64,000 nucleotides of DNA from Sycon ciliatum (Eukaryota; Porifera; Calcarea; Leucosolenida; Sycettidae). The position numbers were made by a program, and so were the translations under genes. The stretch's first letter is position 1. Every line of letters begins with the position of its first letter. Shown piece by piece: positions 1 through 24,400 of the stretch. Below the pieces are notes generated by a model. It saw only the letters and a program-made list of their open reading frames with translations, did not search any database and was not told the origin of the DNA. Location: contig NC_088651.1 in the NCBI RefSeq assembly GCF_964019385.1, positions 3,997,237 through 4,061,236 of the forward strand, read 5' to 3'.

Positions 1-2
1 AC

Positions 3-10680
<10,678 letters not shown>

Positions 10681-12796
10681 CGTCATAGAGTGTCATCAAG
10701 TTTCTCAGAGCAGCATGTAGCATGCAAGGGGAGAGACAAAGAGTTAGAGAGCGAGGGAGAGAGAGAAAGTAGTGAGGTCCCTTATCTGATCGGCGAATCA
10801 CATAATATACTGGGAATGCCATTTCAATTCGCATGCCTGCACGGCAATGGACTTAGAGACTGGGTTGCTTCTACACATACAGGCAAACTGCTACTGTAGT
10901 TCTTGGCCAAAACGCATCCCTATTAATTTTATCCTTCTTGAATCACTGTTTCTGTTGATTTTAAATCTTTATTTTACCGGTACTTAGGACTGGACTTCCG
11001 TCAGCCCACAGAGTGCACACTTCCAGTGCATGCTTAGGGTGTCCCGAATCACTGAATCTCAGCGCAATAATAAGCGTCATTCAGATAGTGTCTTGTGGCT
11101 TTTAATTTTTCCAAACCCTGTATATTTACTCCAGATGTTTTGAGCATACCACCGAGAGATCGTTTCATTTTACTTATGGTTTACTGCTGATCGCCTGCCT
11201 GTGATTACTGCTGTCGATGGCTGCCATTCTCTATATGCTCAGACTAAACTGTAGCCATCCTGTATTACAGCACATCATCAAAAATCTCTCCAAGCAGTCT
11301 CTGTGCTGCATCAATCACTTATAAAGGATATATTCATCCAAATTTATTCGGCAAGAGCCAGCTTAAGGAACTCAAATTACTTACTTCCGTTATGTATCTT
11401 TTTAGCACAAGACATTCCGCTCCCATTCACCGCTTCAGCAACACGATTCCAAGTCGTTCTAGACGCTTGCTTGACGAATTCCTCAATGCAGCTTGTTTTT
11501 ATCACTATTGCGTCTCCCAATCTGTGAAGTTTGTCAGAATACTGAAAATGGTTAGAACTGGTCTACCTTCCTTTCTTACACAATAATAAGAGGATGAAAA
11601 AAAGTGTTTTAACTCCGAGTTTCACGTACTAAGCCCTCATTAGAAAACTGTAATGGGTAACTCTGTATAGTGGTTAACAAACCCTCAAAGTAAAAGTGTA
11701 AATGACAGCGGCGTTGTTAAAGATTGAATAACGGCATGGATTTGAAAGGTGTGGGTGACCGCAGTGCTAAACGATACTACTTTTAGAGACAGGAACTGGA
11801 GCTGTTTGTCTGGTACTGATTAGAATGTACCAGTGGATGGTTTGAAGTAACCATGGTAATAGGTCCGCCCTTTCACATACAGGGAGTCACGGTGAACATG
11901 AAGTAGTACCCTCGCGCGTATATCGCGCTGAAAATGTCGGGAAGATGACGCGTGGATGTATTTGCCGGTATATGCATGTACCAGGTTACCCTGCTTTGGC
12001 CGCAAACCTCTATTGAACCATCACAGTGCGTTGGGTGACAGCTCACATCACAGGGTGGGCACCACGGCGGGGGACTTCAGCACCTGACAGTATATTATAC
12101 TGCCTGCAAAAAGTAACAGTCGATCGGCCATGAGAACGGTGTTGGTGGCGAGTTGTCGTTATTCGTGGGGTTAAACGTACGACAGCCAAGCGCCATGTCA
12201 GGAATGGCCACTTGCACAGCCTTTCCGAGAAAAGATCCTGGATATAGTGGCAATTACCCATACATCATCACAACACTCTCCAAACGGTCTCTGGGCCACA
12301 CCACTCACCAGATCACTGAAAACAATTTGGCTAGTTTCAGTAACTTTCTTGGAGACAGAAAGCATATCAGGGAAAGAAATACTAAAAAAAGATCGAGCTA
12401 ATTCGGCGTATTTTCCTGCTGACCGATTTCGGAAACGCCTAAAGCATGTAAAGTCGGAGGCACCTTTAGCAGTACCATGGTTCCATAAAATACCTGCATT
12501 TACAGGCTCTAGAGGAAGCGAACGTAAGGCGAAACATCGATTTTCTGCGAATTCAGCGGGGAAAAGTCATATTCGGCAAAAAGATAGGTGATGTCTTCAA
12601 AACCACTGTCTTCGGCGAATTTTTCGGCCGGCCGATTTGGGAAATGCTTAGTACAAGCCCTCCGTACACACAGATGGATGCTCGAGGATGTGGGGAAATT
12701 CCCTTGCGAATGGAGGCGCGGTCCTGACGAATGATTGCCCCTAGCATACAATATGCATATGCCCATACACACTTGTATGCAAGTCCAGTGCTTGTG

Positions 12797-12896
12797 TCGA
12801 GTCATGTATACGCTTCCACTGATGCGGCAAGGATCACTTTCCGAAGGAGGAGATTTTGGTACCTACATTGCCAAGCTAAAAGAAGATTAAAACAAG
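12797..12896 (+). other. Gene 2 leader exon (5' untranslated)
   Basis: A block homologous to those upstream of genes 3 and 4. It starts tcgagtcatgtatacgct and ends aacaag before gtaagc. Its ATG at 12804 opens a reading frame that stops inside the exon, so it is best read as a noncoding leader with a short upstream ORF of 28 codons. The 5' limit (transcription start) is not determined. Confidence 0.6.
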
Positions 12897-14054
12897 GTAA
12901 GCGCAACTTGTTGATGTATTTTGCAGTGCTCGATGCATACCTACCGACGGATGGGGCAGTGTCCTAAAACGACACCCCTGTAACTAACGAGAAGGCTCCC
13001 CCGAATACCAAATTTATATTTTTATCTACTTTTTAAGGTTTGCATTACCCAGGTATGGCATGTTTGCGTTCTGACTGCGCGTCATGCCCACCCCGGTAGC
13101 AGAACGGCGGATTTAATCCAGCTGACGGAAATTCAAAGCCTCCGTTTTAGTGTAAAATGGAGTGAGGAAGGGATGGGTGGTTTGAAAGACATGAGAAGCA
13201 TATCTGGCCAATGCACATGGCGGTAAAACAGCGAGCTCAAGCTAGCGAATAACTGAATCAGGTTTGTGCTTGGCGCATCATTGGAAATCGTTCAATGCTC
13301 TCCCAGCACAAACCTCACTGATGATAATGAACAAAGAGTGATCATCAGTATCCAGCACAATAAACCTGAAACCAACACTACATAGAAGCATGTATGTTGC
13401 ACACGGAGGGGTGGAAGCGGCCCTCCAGGCTCCTAGCCCATTCTCAACGCTCTGGCCTTAGGCTATAATTTCGCACACCGCGGCGGAGGATTTTGATATG
13501 AACGGACAAATATATTGGGAGCTGCGTGGGGAGGTTTAAAGACGGTTCCCGACAGTGAAGCTTCCTTGCCAACATCGCACATTTATGGCCAAAGAAATCG
13601 ACGGTGCATGATGGAATTGCAATGGACCAGCGGCGTTACTTCTAACACTATGCTCAGATCTCCTTAGCCATGACTATAGAACACACACTTCGCCAACTGT
13701 CGCCGAAGTCGCACCAACCTCTTCTTCACATGACTCCCGTGCGTCCCTAAATTGCACTATCCTGGCAGGTGTGCTGAGAGTCAGGACTGCAGATACTTGT
13801 CGGGCGATACAGTCGTAGAATATCGGGGTAGTCTTGGCCTTGCAATGGTGCCCATAATCATGAGCATGTACAACACCTGTACAATGCTAAAGGTGGTGAA
13901 GGGAAGGGCCCATCCCACCAGATTGCCAGTTCGATGCTCTACTGTGAACTAATTTTTTTCTGCTCCGTTCCACAGATTGTCGCATGCTGCGCTAAAAGCT
14001 GAAAGGCATGCATTCTGATTTTTCCATTGTCTGCGCACGTGTTATGTTTTTCAG

Positions 14055-14317
14055 ACCATTTTGCTCGTGACAGTGGCTTCCCTACCATATGCATGTACTC
14101 TCACAGATACGATCGTAGGCCCAGCGAAATATGGCCCGGCCACTTCAATTACATGGAGAATTTCGACCTACCGCATGAGATTTTCGGCCCGAAAACATAT
14201 CCAGGGGAAGACTCAATCGCGGACGTAATCTTTGTGCCTACGGATGAAGAAATCAGTAGTGGACGTCGGTGCAAGGTCTTTCCCGCATACATTCCTGGTG
14301 AGATGACTGAAGGAAGC
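14055..14317 (+). CDS. Gene 2 coding exon 1: degenerate glycine-loop exon
   Basis: Acceptor ttttcag at 14054, donor gtaagt after 14317. Translation from 14093 gives 75 residues with EIWPG, a D-L-P..IFG element and FPAYIPGE. The same positions in genes 3 and 4 hold PG, PLD..LFG and IPG. The region aligned with GRGRFGTV of gene 1 reads SGRRCKVF. Confidence 0.72.
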
Positions 14318-17300
14318 GTAAGTATGTTTTTGTTTCCCTTTGTCTGTCATCTTGCATGTATGCAATTTTGAATTCAGATACCAACAGTTCAATGACATGG
14401 ACAAGAACAGCGAAAGGTCACCAAACTTGCACATGCGCGTGGTTACAAGACCTGTGGGGGGAGGGGGGGGCAATATTCAAGAGGGGATGTATTTTTTCAC
14501 TGGCTCCTAGCACTATTCGAGACAGGGCGTTATTCATTAAAAAAAATCGAAAAATTCACGGTTCGCGTGAGACTCGGCTGGAAACCGAGTTTTCCGCATC
14601 CGCATAATTCATGAGAGGGCTCTAATCGCGCGAATGCGGGTACATATATGTATGTATCATCACACGTAGAGACGATGCGAGTTATGAATCTTAGATGGTT
14701 TTGTGTATCTAGAAAAATATTTGGCCGCGTCTCCACTAATTCAACGCGTTACATACATCTGCGCTAATCAATTTAAAATCGAAAATGCGCTTCTCTCCAC
14801 GGGCTCTTAGAGAGAATAGAGCAAAAAAATGGCTCACACAGCAACTGTAAAGGCCAAGACATGAGGGCCATCCGTAAATACCGACCTTTAGTTAGAAACG
14901 AAAACTAGTCGTTTCTTTGCAACCCCCTCCCCTCCCTCAGAAACGAACACATACAAGTGATGCATAGTATCGATAATGTTTCTATTCTTTTCTGGATGCG
15001 CCCTCTCATACAAACTGTCCATCGATATTTTCTCGAGATACGAGCAGGCGCTCAACCCTAAACGACTAGTTTTCGTATCTAAACGAGAGGGCTTGGAAGC
15101 TCAGGGCCCTACGCTATCCTTTTTTGCCTAGCTCATCATGCATGTTATTAGAACTGATGGAACATTCTCTTTGGCCCCAACTTCGTTACGGTTTATAGTG
15201 TTCTACGTCGACCATGATGGCTACAATTACAAACCATACCACAACGAACTGATCTGCTACATCATTGTATGGCCAAAAGTATCGATCTGTTCGAATAACA
15301 TGCATGATGAGCTAGGCAACAAGGCCTAGCGTAGGGCCCTGAGCGAAAGAAATAGCCAGCTGCTCCGTTAGCAAGGCGCAATCAAATAAATCTGAATTCA
15401 GGTTCTTGTTCAACCTACGCAAACCCGAGATTCGAATGCTGATTGACCATGCATTCTTTCAAGTCTGCAGTCCGACGTGAGTCTCGTGGGTAAAGAAAGT
15501 TGTTCTAAGCGTTTTCATATCCATCAAAATCCATCACGAAGTTTTTGTTAACGGAGGAAGTTTTGTGGACCCTTTATTATTTTTATTATTATTATTCCAC
15601 AATCACGATGACATAGTGCCAATAATCATGTGATGCGGGCGATTTTAACCAGCCATGGTGGGGACAACTGGGAAAAAGGAGAAGAAAAAGAGAAAACAAA
15701 CCAAAACAAAAGGAGTAGTAAAGGAACCTGGAGAGACTAGTATGAAGATTAGGCTAGCAATGGAAAACAACGAATTCAATTCAACTTAGGCGCGGGCAGA
15801 ATGGAACAAAATGCAGCGAAGGTGTCACGAGACTTTACCTCCTGCAGAAGCCGAGACCAATGAGAATAGGACTTGAACAGAGGGGATTTTAAAAGGATCG
15901 ATGATCTGGCAAGTGGGAAATGGAGAGAACATCTAGTACGTGAGCTATTATTGAAACAGCTTAGATTCGCAAGTGCATGAGGAGGAGCAAGTTAAAGCTT
16001 AATACGGTGAATGAATTTGCATACCAAGTGGGGAAAGCGTTCTGAGAGAGGGGCTGAGGAAGCCAAAATGTATAGCGTCTGAGAGGAGGTCAGAGGGGGC
16101 ATGCGAAATATTAATCGAAGTAATTTACGGTGGGTGACTTCTAACCGGTGCATAAGAGCGGAGGATAGACCGGAGGACCAAACGAGAGAGCAGTAATCAA
16201 AAAAAAGGAAGAACCTAAGAGTGATAAATTTGTATTCGACAACAATGGTGTAGATGGGAGATGTGAGGAGAAATGCAGCCTATCGCAGAGCAAACTCGCT
16301 TTTCAATATAGGTTACGTGCGAATTCCAGGACAAGTGTTCATCAAGAAATATACCAAGATGTTTGTGATTTTTAACAATGTTGATAGCAATGGGATCATC
16401 AGGGAAAGTAAAAAGCCGAGTCGTAAAGAGGGTGAGGTCACTGGAGGGTCGTGGGGGATACACATGATTGCCGTTTTCGACACATTGGGGCGGAGTTTCC
16501 ACTTCGACATCCAGCGCACAACGTGATTAAAGTGATACTGTCGCGAGTCGCAGGCTTGTAATATGCCTGGCTAGGTTATATGGAGCGCTGTATCGTCCGC
16601 GTAGAGTGAGGTATGATCCAAACCTGCCAAATCATTAACGTACCCTGGCTAACGCTAGACGCTACTGCAGTATCGCCCTGCATGCATTCCCCCGATACAC
16701 TTCGCATAAATATGCCAGGCCTCTACAGTCTCTCATTTCTTGGTGCTGACCGCTTTAATGCTATACACGAGAGAGCTTGGAAGCTCAGGGCCCTGCGCTA
16801 TGCTTTTTTGCCTTGATCACCTAGACAAAAAAAAGCATAGGGATGTTATAAATTCTTTAAAAAATCCTTTTTTTAAGACACAACCTGGGATTCGAACCCG
16901 CACTATCGCGCGCTCTGCATGCATCCCCCGATACACTTCTCATACATACTAATTCTTCCAAGTTGTTTCACATTGTGATCTTACATTTGAAAGCCCTATT
17001 TGAATATGCATTGTGGTCAGCCATCTTTGATGGCACGGCACGGTAGGGGATAGGTACGGGATAGGTACGATCGAGGGTAATACGACACCGTCTCCCGTAC
17101 CGTACCGTACCATCAAACACAGCTGGCCACATACAGCTGCCCGCAATATTCAAATAGGGCTTTCAAACGCAAGATAATAACGTGAAGGAACTTGGAAGAA
17201 TGGGTATGAATGCGAAGTGTATGGGGGAATGCATGTTGGGCGATTGTGCGGGTTCGAATCCCAGGATATGCCTGAAAAGAAATAGGAGAATTGAAAAATG

Positions 17301-20300
17301 TATAATATCCTATGCTTTTTTGCCGTCAGATACGGATAGCGCCAGGCGTGACGCAAACAAACAAACACACAAATACCAAAAGCTGTGTGGACCCTGGCTA
17401 GCGCCAGACGTTACTGAAGTAACGTCTTCTGCATAGCTACGGGAATTAAAGCTGTGTGGACCCTGGCTAGCGCCAGGCGTTACTGAAGTAACGTCTGCTG
17501 CATAGCTACGGGAATTAAAGCTGTGTGGACCCTGGCTAGCGCCAGACGTTACTGAAGTAACGTCTTCTGCATAGCTACGGGAATTAAAGCTGTGTGGACC
17601 CTGGCTAGCGCCAGACGTTACTGAAGTAACGTCTGCCGCTAGCTACGGGAATAATGCTGCTGTACATACTCATTCTCTTGATGGTACAGTACGGGACAAA
17701 TACGGGATAGCGCCAGGCGTGACACAAACAAACACGAAACGAGAGAGCTTGGAAGATCAGGGCCCTACGCTATGCTTTTTTTGCCAAGCGAGAGTCAACT
17801 TTCTCTTTGCATTCGAGGGTAATACGACACCGTCTACCATCTTGATGACCTTTGCAAAAAATTCATAGGGATGTTATAAATATTTCAATTCTCCTATTGT
17901 GAAAAGAAGAAAGACAAAACGTTACGAGTTATGACAAACTGTCCACCAACGTAACCAGATCTTATACAGTCAGCGAGTGAGACAATATTTAAAAAAAACT
18001 CTCCAATTTGTTTAGTCATAACGATTCGACCCCACACTATCGCCCTGCATGCATTTCCCCGATACACTTCGCATACATACTCATTCTTCCAAGTTGATTC
18101 ACATTATGATCTTGCATTTGGAAGCCCTATTTGAATATTGTGATCAGCTGTCTTTGATGGCACGGTACGGGACAGGTACGGGGTAGCGTTAGGCTTGCCC
18201 ATGCTGGCCATGACAGTATGGTACGGGACAGCTACGGGATAGTGCCAGGCGTATGCAGATGCTCTCCTTGATGGTATGGTACGAGACAGGTACGGGCTTG
18301 CGCCAGGTATCGGTACAGGTCTACTCGCCATATAACGTAATCTCTGGGACCACGCAAATATTATGTTATGTAGAAAACCGTGTGTAAAATACAACCTCAA
18401 CATGAAGGGTATTACAAGGCGGGTTTAACCGTGCAAACATATACACACTGTACCACCATCGACATCAGATACCATCAATGCCGCAGAATATATTATGCAC
18501 AATAAGAGTCTTGATGAAGAAAGGAAAAGGACAAAATGTTACGAGTTATGACAAACAGTCCACCAACGTAGCCAGACCTTATACAGTCAGCAAGTGCGAC
18601 AAAATGGCACAAAACTGACAAGGAGTACTGAGACATTCGGCCACCTGACACCTAGCTCTAACACGGCAACAAAGAATGCCGAAAGTTACTGGATGATGAC
18701 AAAACTAGTGAGACTATTGGACAGACCGGCCTTACTTAACTACAGCTCGACGACGCAAAGGAGCAGACCACCCAACTGGGGAGGCTCAAGTTTATGTAAT
18801 AAACATAGAAGGAGAAGCTAAGCGAAGACGAATTGTGACAAACCGAAACGCCAACATCCTCCAGGCTCCATACCGAAACCATACCTTGCATAGGCCCGGA
18901 GTTCAATAGCCCTCTGACGTTAAAAAAAAAACAAAGTCCAACGAGGAACAGGGAATCGTGCTCCTTGTGTCATCAATAGCCTGCTTGAATGTGTTTCAGT
19001 TGTACATATATTCCTGTTGATGACCCTGCTATTTGATTCCTTGGCTAATCAAAGAGCCCGCACATGTTGCTGCTATCGGCTTTTCTTTCTCTGCAGTCTG
19101 TGGTCAAATGTAGAATGTTTAATGCATCAAGAAAGTTGATCGACAGCGTTGTGAGCGAGGTGCTAAGTTTAAAGAAGTGTTACAATCCGCACATCGTGAT
19201 GTTCTATGGTGCTATGCAGTACCCAGGTGGCGTGGCAATGTTTATGGAAAGTCTCGACGGCTGTAAGTATTGTTTCGTGTGTGCTTCAGTAAGAATCCTT
19301 TAAAAGATTCCTGGACAAACAAAACAGGTGTTCAGGAGATACGCAGACTATCATCTGTTTGGGGGCATGCACCACGCATTGACACACAGACGCACATACA
19401 CACAATCTCGAAGTATTTAAATAGTTACGGTCACAGATGTGACGGCACCTTTACAGAGTGAAGGTCTGTACCCTGCTTTCAAGTCCCCTTTTCTCAGTTG
19501 TGCGCGTGAGGCCAATAGCACCATTTTCGCAGCCTGAGGCCCGTAGATGTGTGTGTATGTGCGTGTGTGTCAATGCGTGGTGCATGCTCCCATACATACA
19601 TATACGCATAAACAAAACTCTTGCCCACGCACACAAATGCACACCATGAACTCACACTCAGACACAGTCAGTCACACAAGCACACACTCACACATATTAA
19701 ATAATTACCCAATGCTGTAGACAGCAAGCTGTTTCGGCCATAAAGGCCTCATCAGTACAGCTACGAGCTAAATAGGCCGAGCTACCAGCCATGGTGCAAA
19801 GGAGGCACCACAGACATTAAGATAGCTCGTCGCTCTAGCGCCAGAGTGCTCAAACTACAAAAAGTAGCGGGCATTGCGCGATGCAGCAGCACTAGAGCAG
19901 CCTACTGAGAGTGCTCAACAAGGCGAAAGCCGAGGAGCGTGATACCCAATGCTGTAGACAGCAAGCTGTTTCGGCCATAAAGGCCTCATCAGTACAGCTA
20001 CGAGCTAAATAGGCCGAGCTACCAGCCATGGTGCAAAGGAGGCACCACAGACATTAAGATAGCTCGTCGCTCTAGCGCCAGAGTGCTCAAACTACAAAAA
20101 GTAGCGGGCATTGCGCGATGCAGCAGCACTAGAGCAGCCTACTGAGAGTGCTCAACAAGGCGAAAGCCGAGGAGCGTGATACCCAATGCTGTAGACAGCA
20201 AGCTGTTTCGGCCATAAAGGCCTCATCAGTACAGCTACGAGCTAAATAGGCCGAGCTACCAGCCATGGTGCAAAGGAGGCACCACAGACATTAAGATAGC

Positions 20301-21365
20301 TCGTCGCTCTAGCGCCAGAGTGCTCAAACTACAAAAAGTAGCGGGCATTGCGCGATGCAGCAGCACTAGAGCAGCCTACTGAGAGTGCTCAACAAGGCGA
20401 AAGCCGAGGAGCGTGATACCCAATGCTGTAGACAGCAAGCTGTTTCGGCCATAAAGGCCTCATCAGTACAGCTACGAGCTAAATAGGCCGAGCTACCAGC
20501 CATGGTGCAAAGGAGGCACCACAGACATTAAGATAGCTCGTCGCTCTAGCGCCAGAGTGCTCAAACTACAAAAAGTAGCGGGCATTGCGCGATGCAGCAG
20601 CACTAGAGCAGCCTACTGAGAGTGCTCAACAAGGCGAAAGCCGAGGAGCGTGATACCCAATGCTGTAGACAGCATATTAAATAATTATATGGGTATTACG
20701 CTCCTCGGCTTTCGTCTTGTTAAGCACTCTCAGTAGGCTACTCTAGCGCTGCTGCGTCACGCATTGCCCGCTACTTTTTGTATTTTGAGCACTCCAGCGC
20801 TAGAACGATGCGCTATCTTAATATCTGTGGGGCCTCCTTTTCACCATAGCTAGTAGCTCAGCCCATTTAGCTCGTAGCTGTACTGTTGAGGGCTTTATGG
20901 CCGAAACAGCTTGCTGTCTACAGCATTGAGTATGTACATACAGATGTGCTGTATACACTGTTGTGAATTTCAACAGAAATCCAAGAGTGCTCGCTACCGG
21001 GAATATAGAGCCGTGACACACTAGTCAGAATTAATGATGGCCTGATCAGTCACAACTTAAAGTTTCATGCCATCTCAGGCACTCATCAGGTGATATGAAC
21101 ATCAAGAAAAATAACCCACTATTTTAAGCCCAGTATGGCGGTACAAGGATAACAGAAAGCGCTAGGGGCGCCATCATCTCATATCCGATTCAGTGCCATA
21201 GCCAGTAAGGATCGCGGTACTAAGAAAGAAAGGTGATTATAAGTGATAAAACGGTACAACCGAGCTGGCACAGTGGGTTATTTTTCTTGATGTTCACATC
21301 ACCTGATGAGTGCCTGAAATGGCATGAAACTTTAAGTTGTGACTGATCAGGCCATCTATTGTTCT

Positions 21366-21407
<42 letters not shown>

Positions 21408-24400
21408 CACACACACACACACACACCTCAGACCTCAGACATGCCCATCGCGGAAGCAGTGATAGCGAACGGCTATGTTAGACATAGCAACTTGTGCTGG
21501 GATTACACCATTACACCATCAGGTTGCAAGGCTGATGAATTGACCGCCACAATGTTTAGCCTGGTATCCACCACACAGCTGTTTGAAGTGACTTTTCTGG
21601 CCAGTGAATCCCTATTTTTCATTTTTCCATTTTTTCTACACACACACCGCACCACATACTCCGGCATACACTAGCTGTTGGTAATCACCCAGGAGAATGA
21701 AAGAACACACGTACACACAAACACAACGCCAAGTAATAATAATTATACAGTGGTCCCTCTATAATCCGGCACCATTTGTGCCACGAAAATCTGCTGGATT
21801 AGGGAGGGTGCTGGATTAACAAATCTGATTTACTGCTGCAATGTGCATGAAGAGGACATTTTGGCTACTGAAAATTGTGCTGGTTTATCGAGGGTGCTGG
21901 ATTATAAAGTGCCGGATTAGAGAGGGACGACTGTATTAATAATAATAGTTACAGTTCGCATGTCACTCATGGAAGGATCCATGGGCTTAACGCATCTGTC
22001 AACGAAGTCCAGGCGGAAGAGCCGACAAAAGGCAACTCCTTATTGTTAGAACGTATCGCAGTAAGAACAACTACGCAAGCGCAGCACATTTTTCCACAAG
22101 CATCAGCCATTTTTTCTTGTCTAGAGCCAGTTCAAAACAGTCAGCAATATCAATATTGGCGTGCTTTAGATTATTTTTAATATTGAAAGAAAAAAACCAA
22201 GAGCCGAGAGAGAATACATTATGACTGAGAACCAAGAATTAATTTATTGTTTTCAGTCTCACCAGTGTCCCTGCCCTCCCACCCTTCATTTCTGGCCATA
22301 CTATCATTGCTTTTCTATCACTTTTTGCCGTGATGTGCTTGCCATGCCTACAATGTACATTATGCCTATTTCACCCGAAAACACCCCGTTTTTTCCTCTG
22401 AACTGCGTCCGTCGGCGCGAGGGTTTTTCCCGGCTGGCTCGGTCCAGGAAAATTAATCTGACGGTCCCAAGTGGTTCTACATCATGGCCTATTTCTGCTA
22501 TCCACTGGCACGCTTATTCCATCTGAGACACTCTTTTCTCAGTTCTGGCTTCCATACGTCACTCGTTATCCGGTTTACATCTGGCTGCGGCCAACTACCC
22601 TTCACTTTGTGTGTTGTAGCTATTGCTGTCTTTGTCTCTGTGTGTGCCAGTATTATGTGGAGCGAGAATGTTAGGGTTCGTGTTTGGTTCACGTCATGAG
22701 ACCGACCTTGTCATAATGGTTTGCTGTTGACACTTTCTGATCTTGCACAGGGACATTGAGGGAAATCCAAGATGATTCTGCGTATGCCAGGGTTCCGGAA
22801 TACGTAATGCGGCCCATTACACACCAGATACTCAAAGGATTAAAGTTCCTGAACGAGGCCGACATCTTACACAATAACATTTGCCGAGATAATATAATGG
22901 TAACAGAATCTGGAGTTGTCAAGATACTAGGTGAGTGCTTTATGTGAACATGGCCATAATGAATGACGTCACTGTGGTGATAGTGGGGGGGGGGGGCAGC
23001 GGCTCCGAGCGGCGGCGTCGGTGGTGCACGTGGTGCTGGTGGTAATGATACTGGGGGTAGTGATACTGATTTTGGTGATGTTGATTGTGATTGTGATGAT
23101 GTTGATTTTGGTGATGTTGATTGTGGTGATGCTGGCTGTGTTGATGCTGGCGGTGGTGATGCTGGCATTAGTGATAGTTGTGGCTTAGGTTACGGTGCTT
23201 TCAAACCGCCGTGTTGGGGGGGGGGGGGGAGGGCAGCTGCGGTCATGGTGTTCGTGATCGTACTTGACGTTTTCAGAATGTTTTCAACTCAGGAAAGATC
23301 AGATTATTTTGTTTATGTGTTCAGTGCACATGTCCTCCGTCATCGTGACGTTGTGCACTCACGTGATCTCTGACTTCTAATGTTCTTCAGGATTCTCATC
23401 CTGCCAACAACTCCCACTCGACACTGACACAGGCGGCAATGTCGAAGTAAAGGCAGCCATTGAGTACCCCTGTCGATATTATCCACCGGAGCGCCAGCCG
23501 CAGGTTTCCCAACTACCTATAACCACTGCGATTGACATTTGGGGGCTGTAAGTCAAGTCCATCTGTTCTTTCTTTTTCTTTTTTCCTTATTCCTATTCTT
23601 TTCTTTCTTTCCGTGGTTGTCGTAGACCCTCTCTTGCACTTTGTGTGACAGTTGGTCATGGGACACAAGTTGAGTGACAAAATAAATAACAAGTAGTGCG
23701 TTCTAAGCTAAGGGATTAGAACAAGGTTCAAATTTGGCTTGATTTGAATTCAATTAATATATTTGGGAGATAGCTCACATGGGAAATGCACTTTTTGGCC
23801 CCTGTAATAACGAAACACACTTACCGCTCGTTGCATTGGCTTTCATGAAAATGTGATCCGTGGATGGTGCGACATGCTTCTCATGTGCACCAGGCGCCAT
23901 TCTTGAGTCGGTCTAGTTTCACCCAGTCAGCAAGTGGAAGTGGAATTTGTTCTCGTATATACTACTTGTATGTTTTCTGTCCACATGTATATGGATCATT
24001 ACTAAGCCTGGGCGGATAATGCTAGAAGTATAAGTAGCATTATAGTGTGCGATTTGCAACGAGCATTATGCTAGCATTAGAACACTACATTTCCGTAAAA
24101 GTGGCATTATACTCAAATGGCCCTTTCTTCTCCGAAAACCAAGCTAAGGGTGAAAATCATTTTTTGAGAAAATGATGAAAAAATATGATGTGTAGTAAAA
24201 AGGTAGTGTCGCTTGGACGCTCGAGTGCAGTGAAGTAGAACCAAAGAGAATCTCGCTTGTTTGAAGAAGAAGCAGTCATGGCAGGAAGGGTTTCAGCAGT
24301 CAGGGAAGTCAAAGGACTTCCGGTAGAATATTCCCTACTAGTACTCCTCTTTTCACAGCGAAGAGTTTTTGAGCTGATCGAACGGATTCCCTCTCCTACA

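Noticed and set aside
16880-17275. Functional tRNA genes at the B boxes
   Set aside because: The T stems and acceptor stems do not pair and the sequence is repeated with fold-back arms, so these are repeats.
19707-20930. Regular 237-bp repeats as a CRISPR array
   Set aside because: Units are contiguous without unique spacers and lie in a eukaryotic intron.
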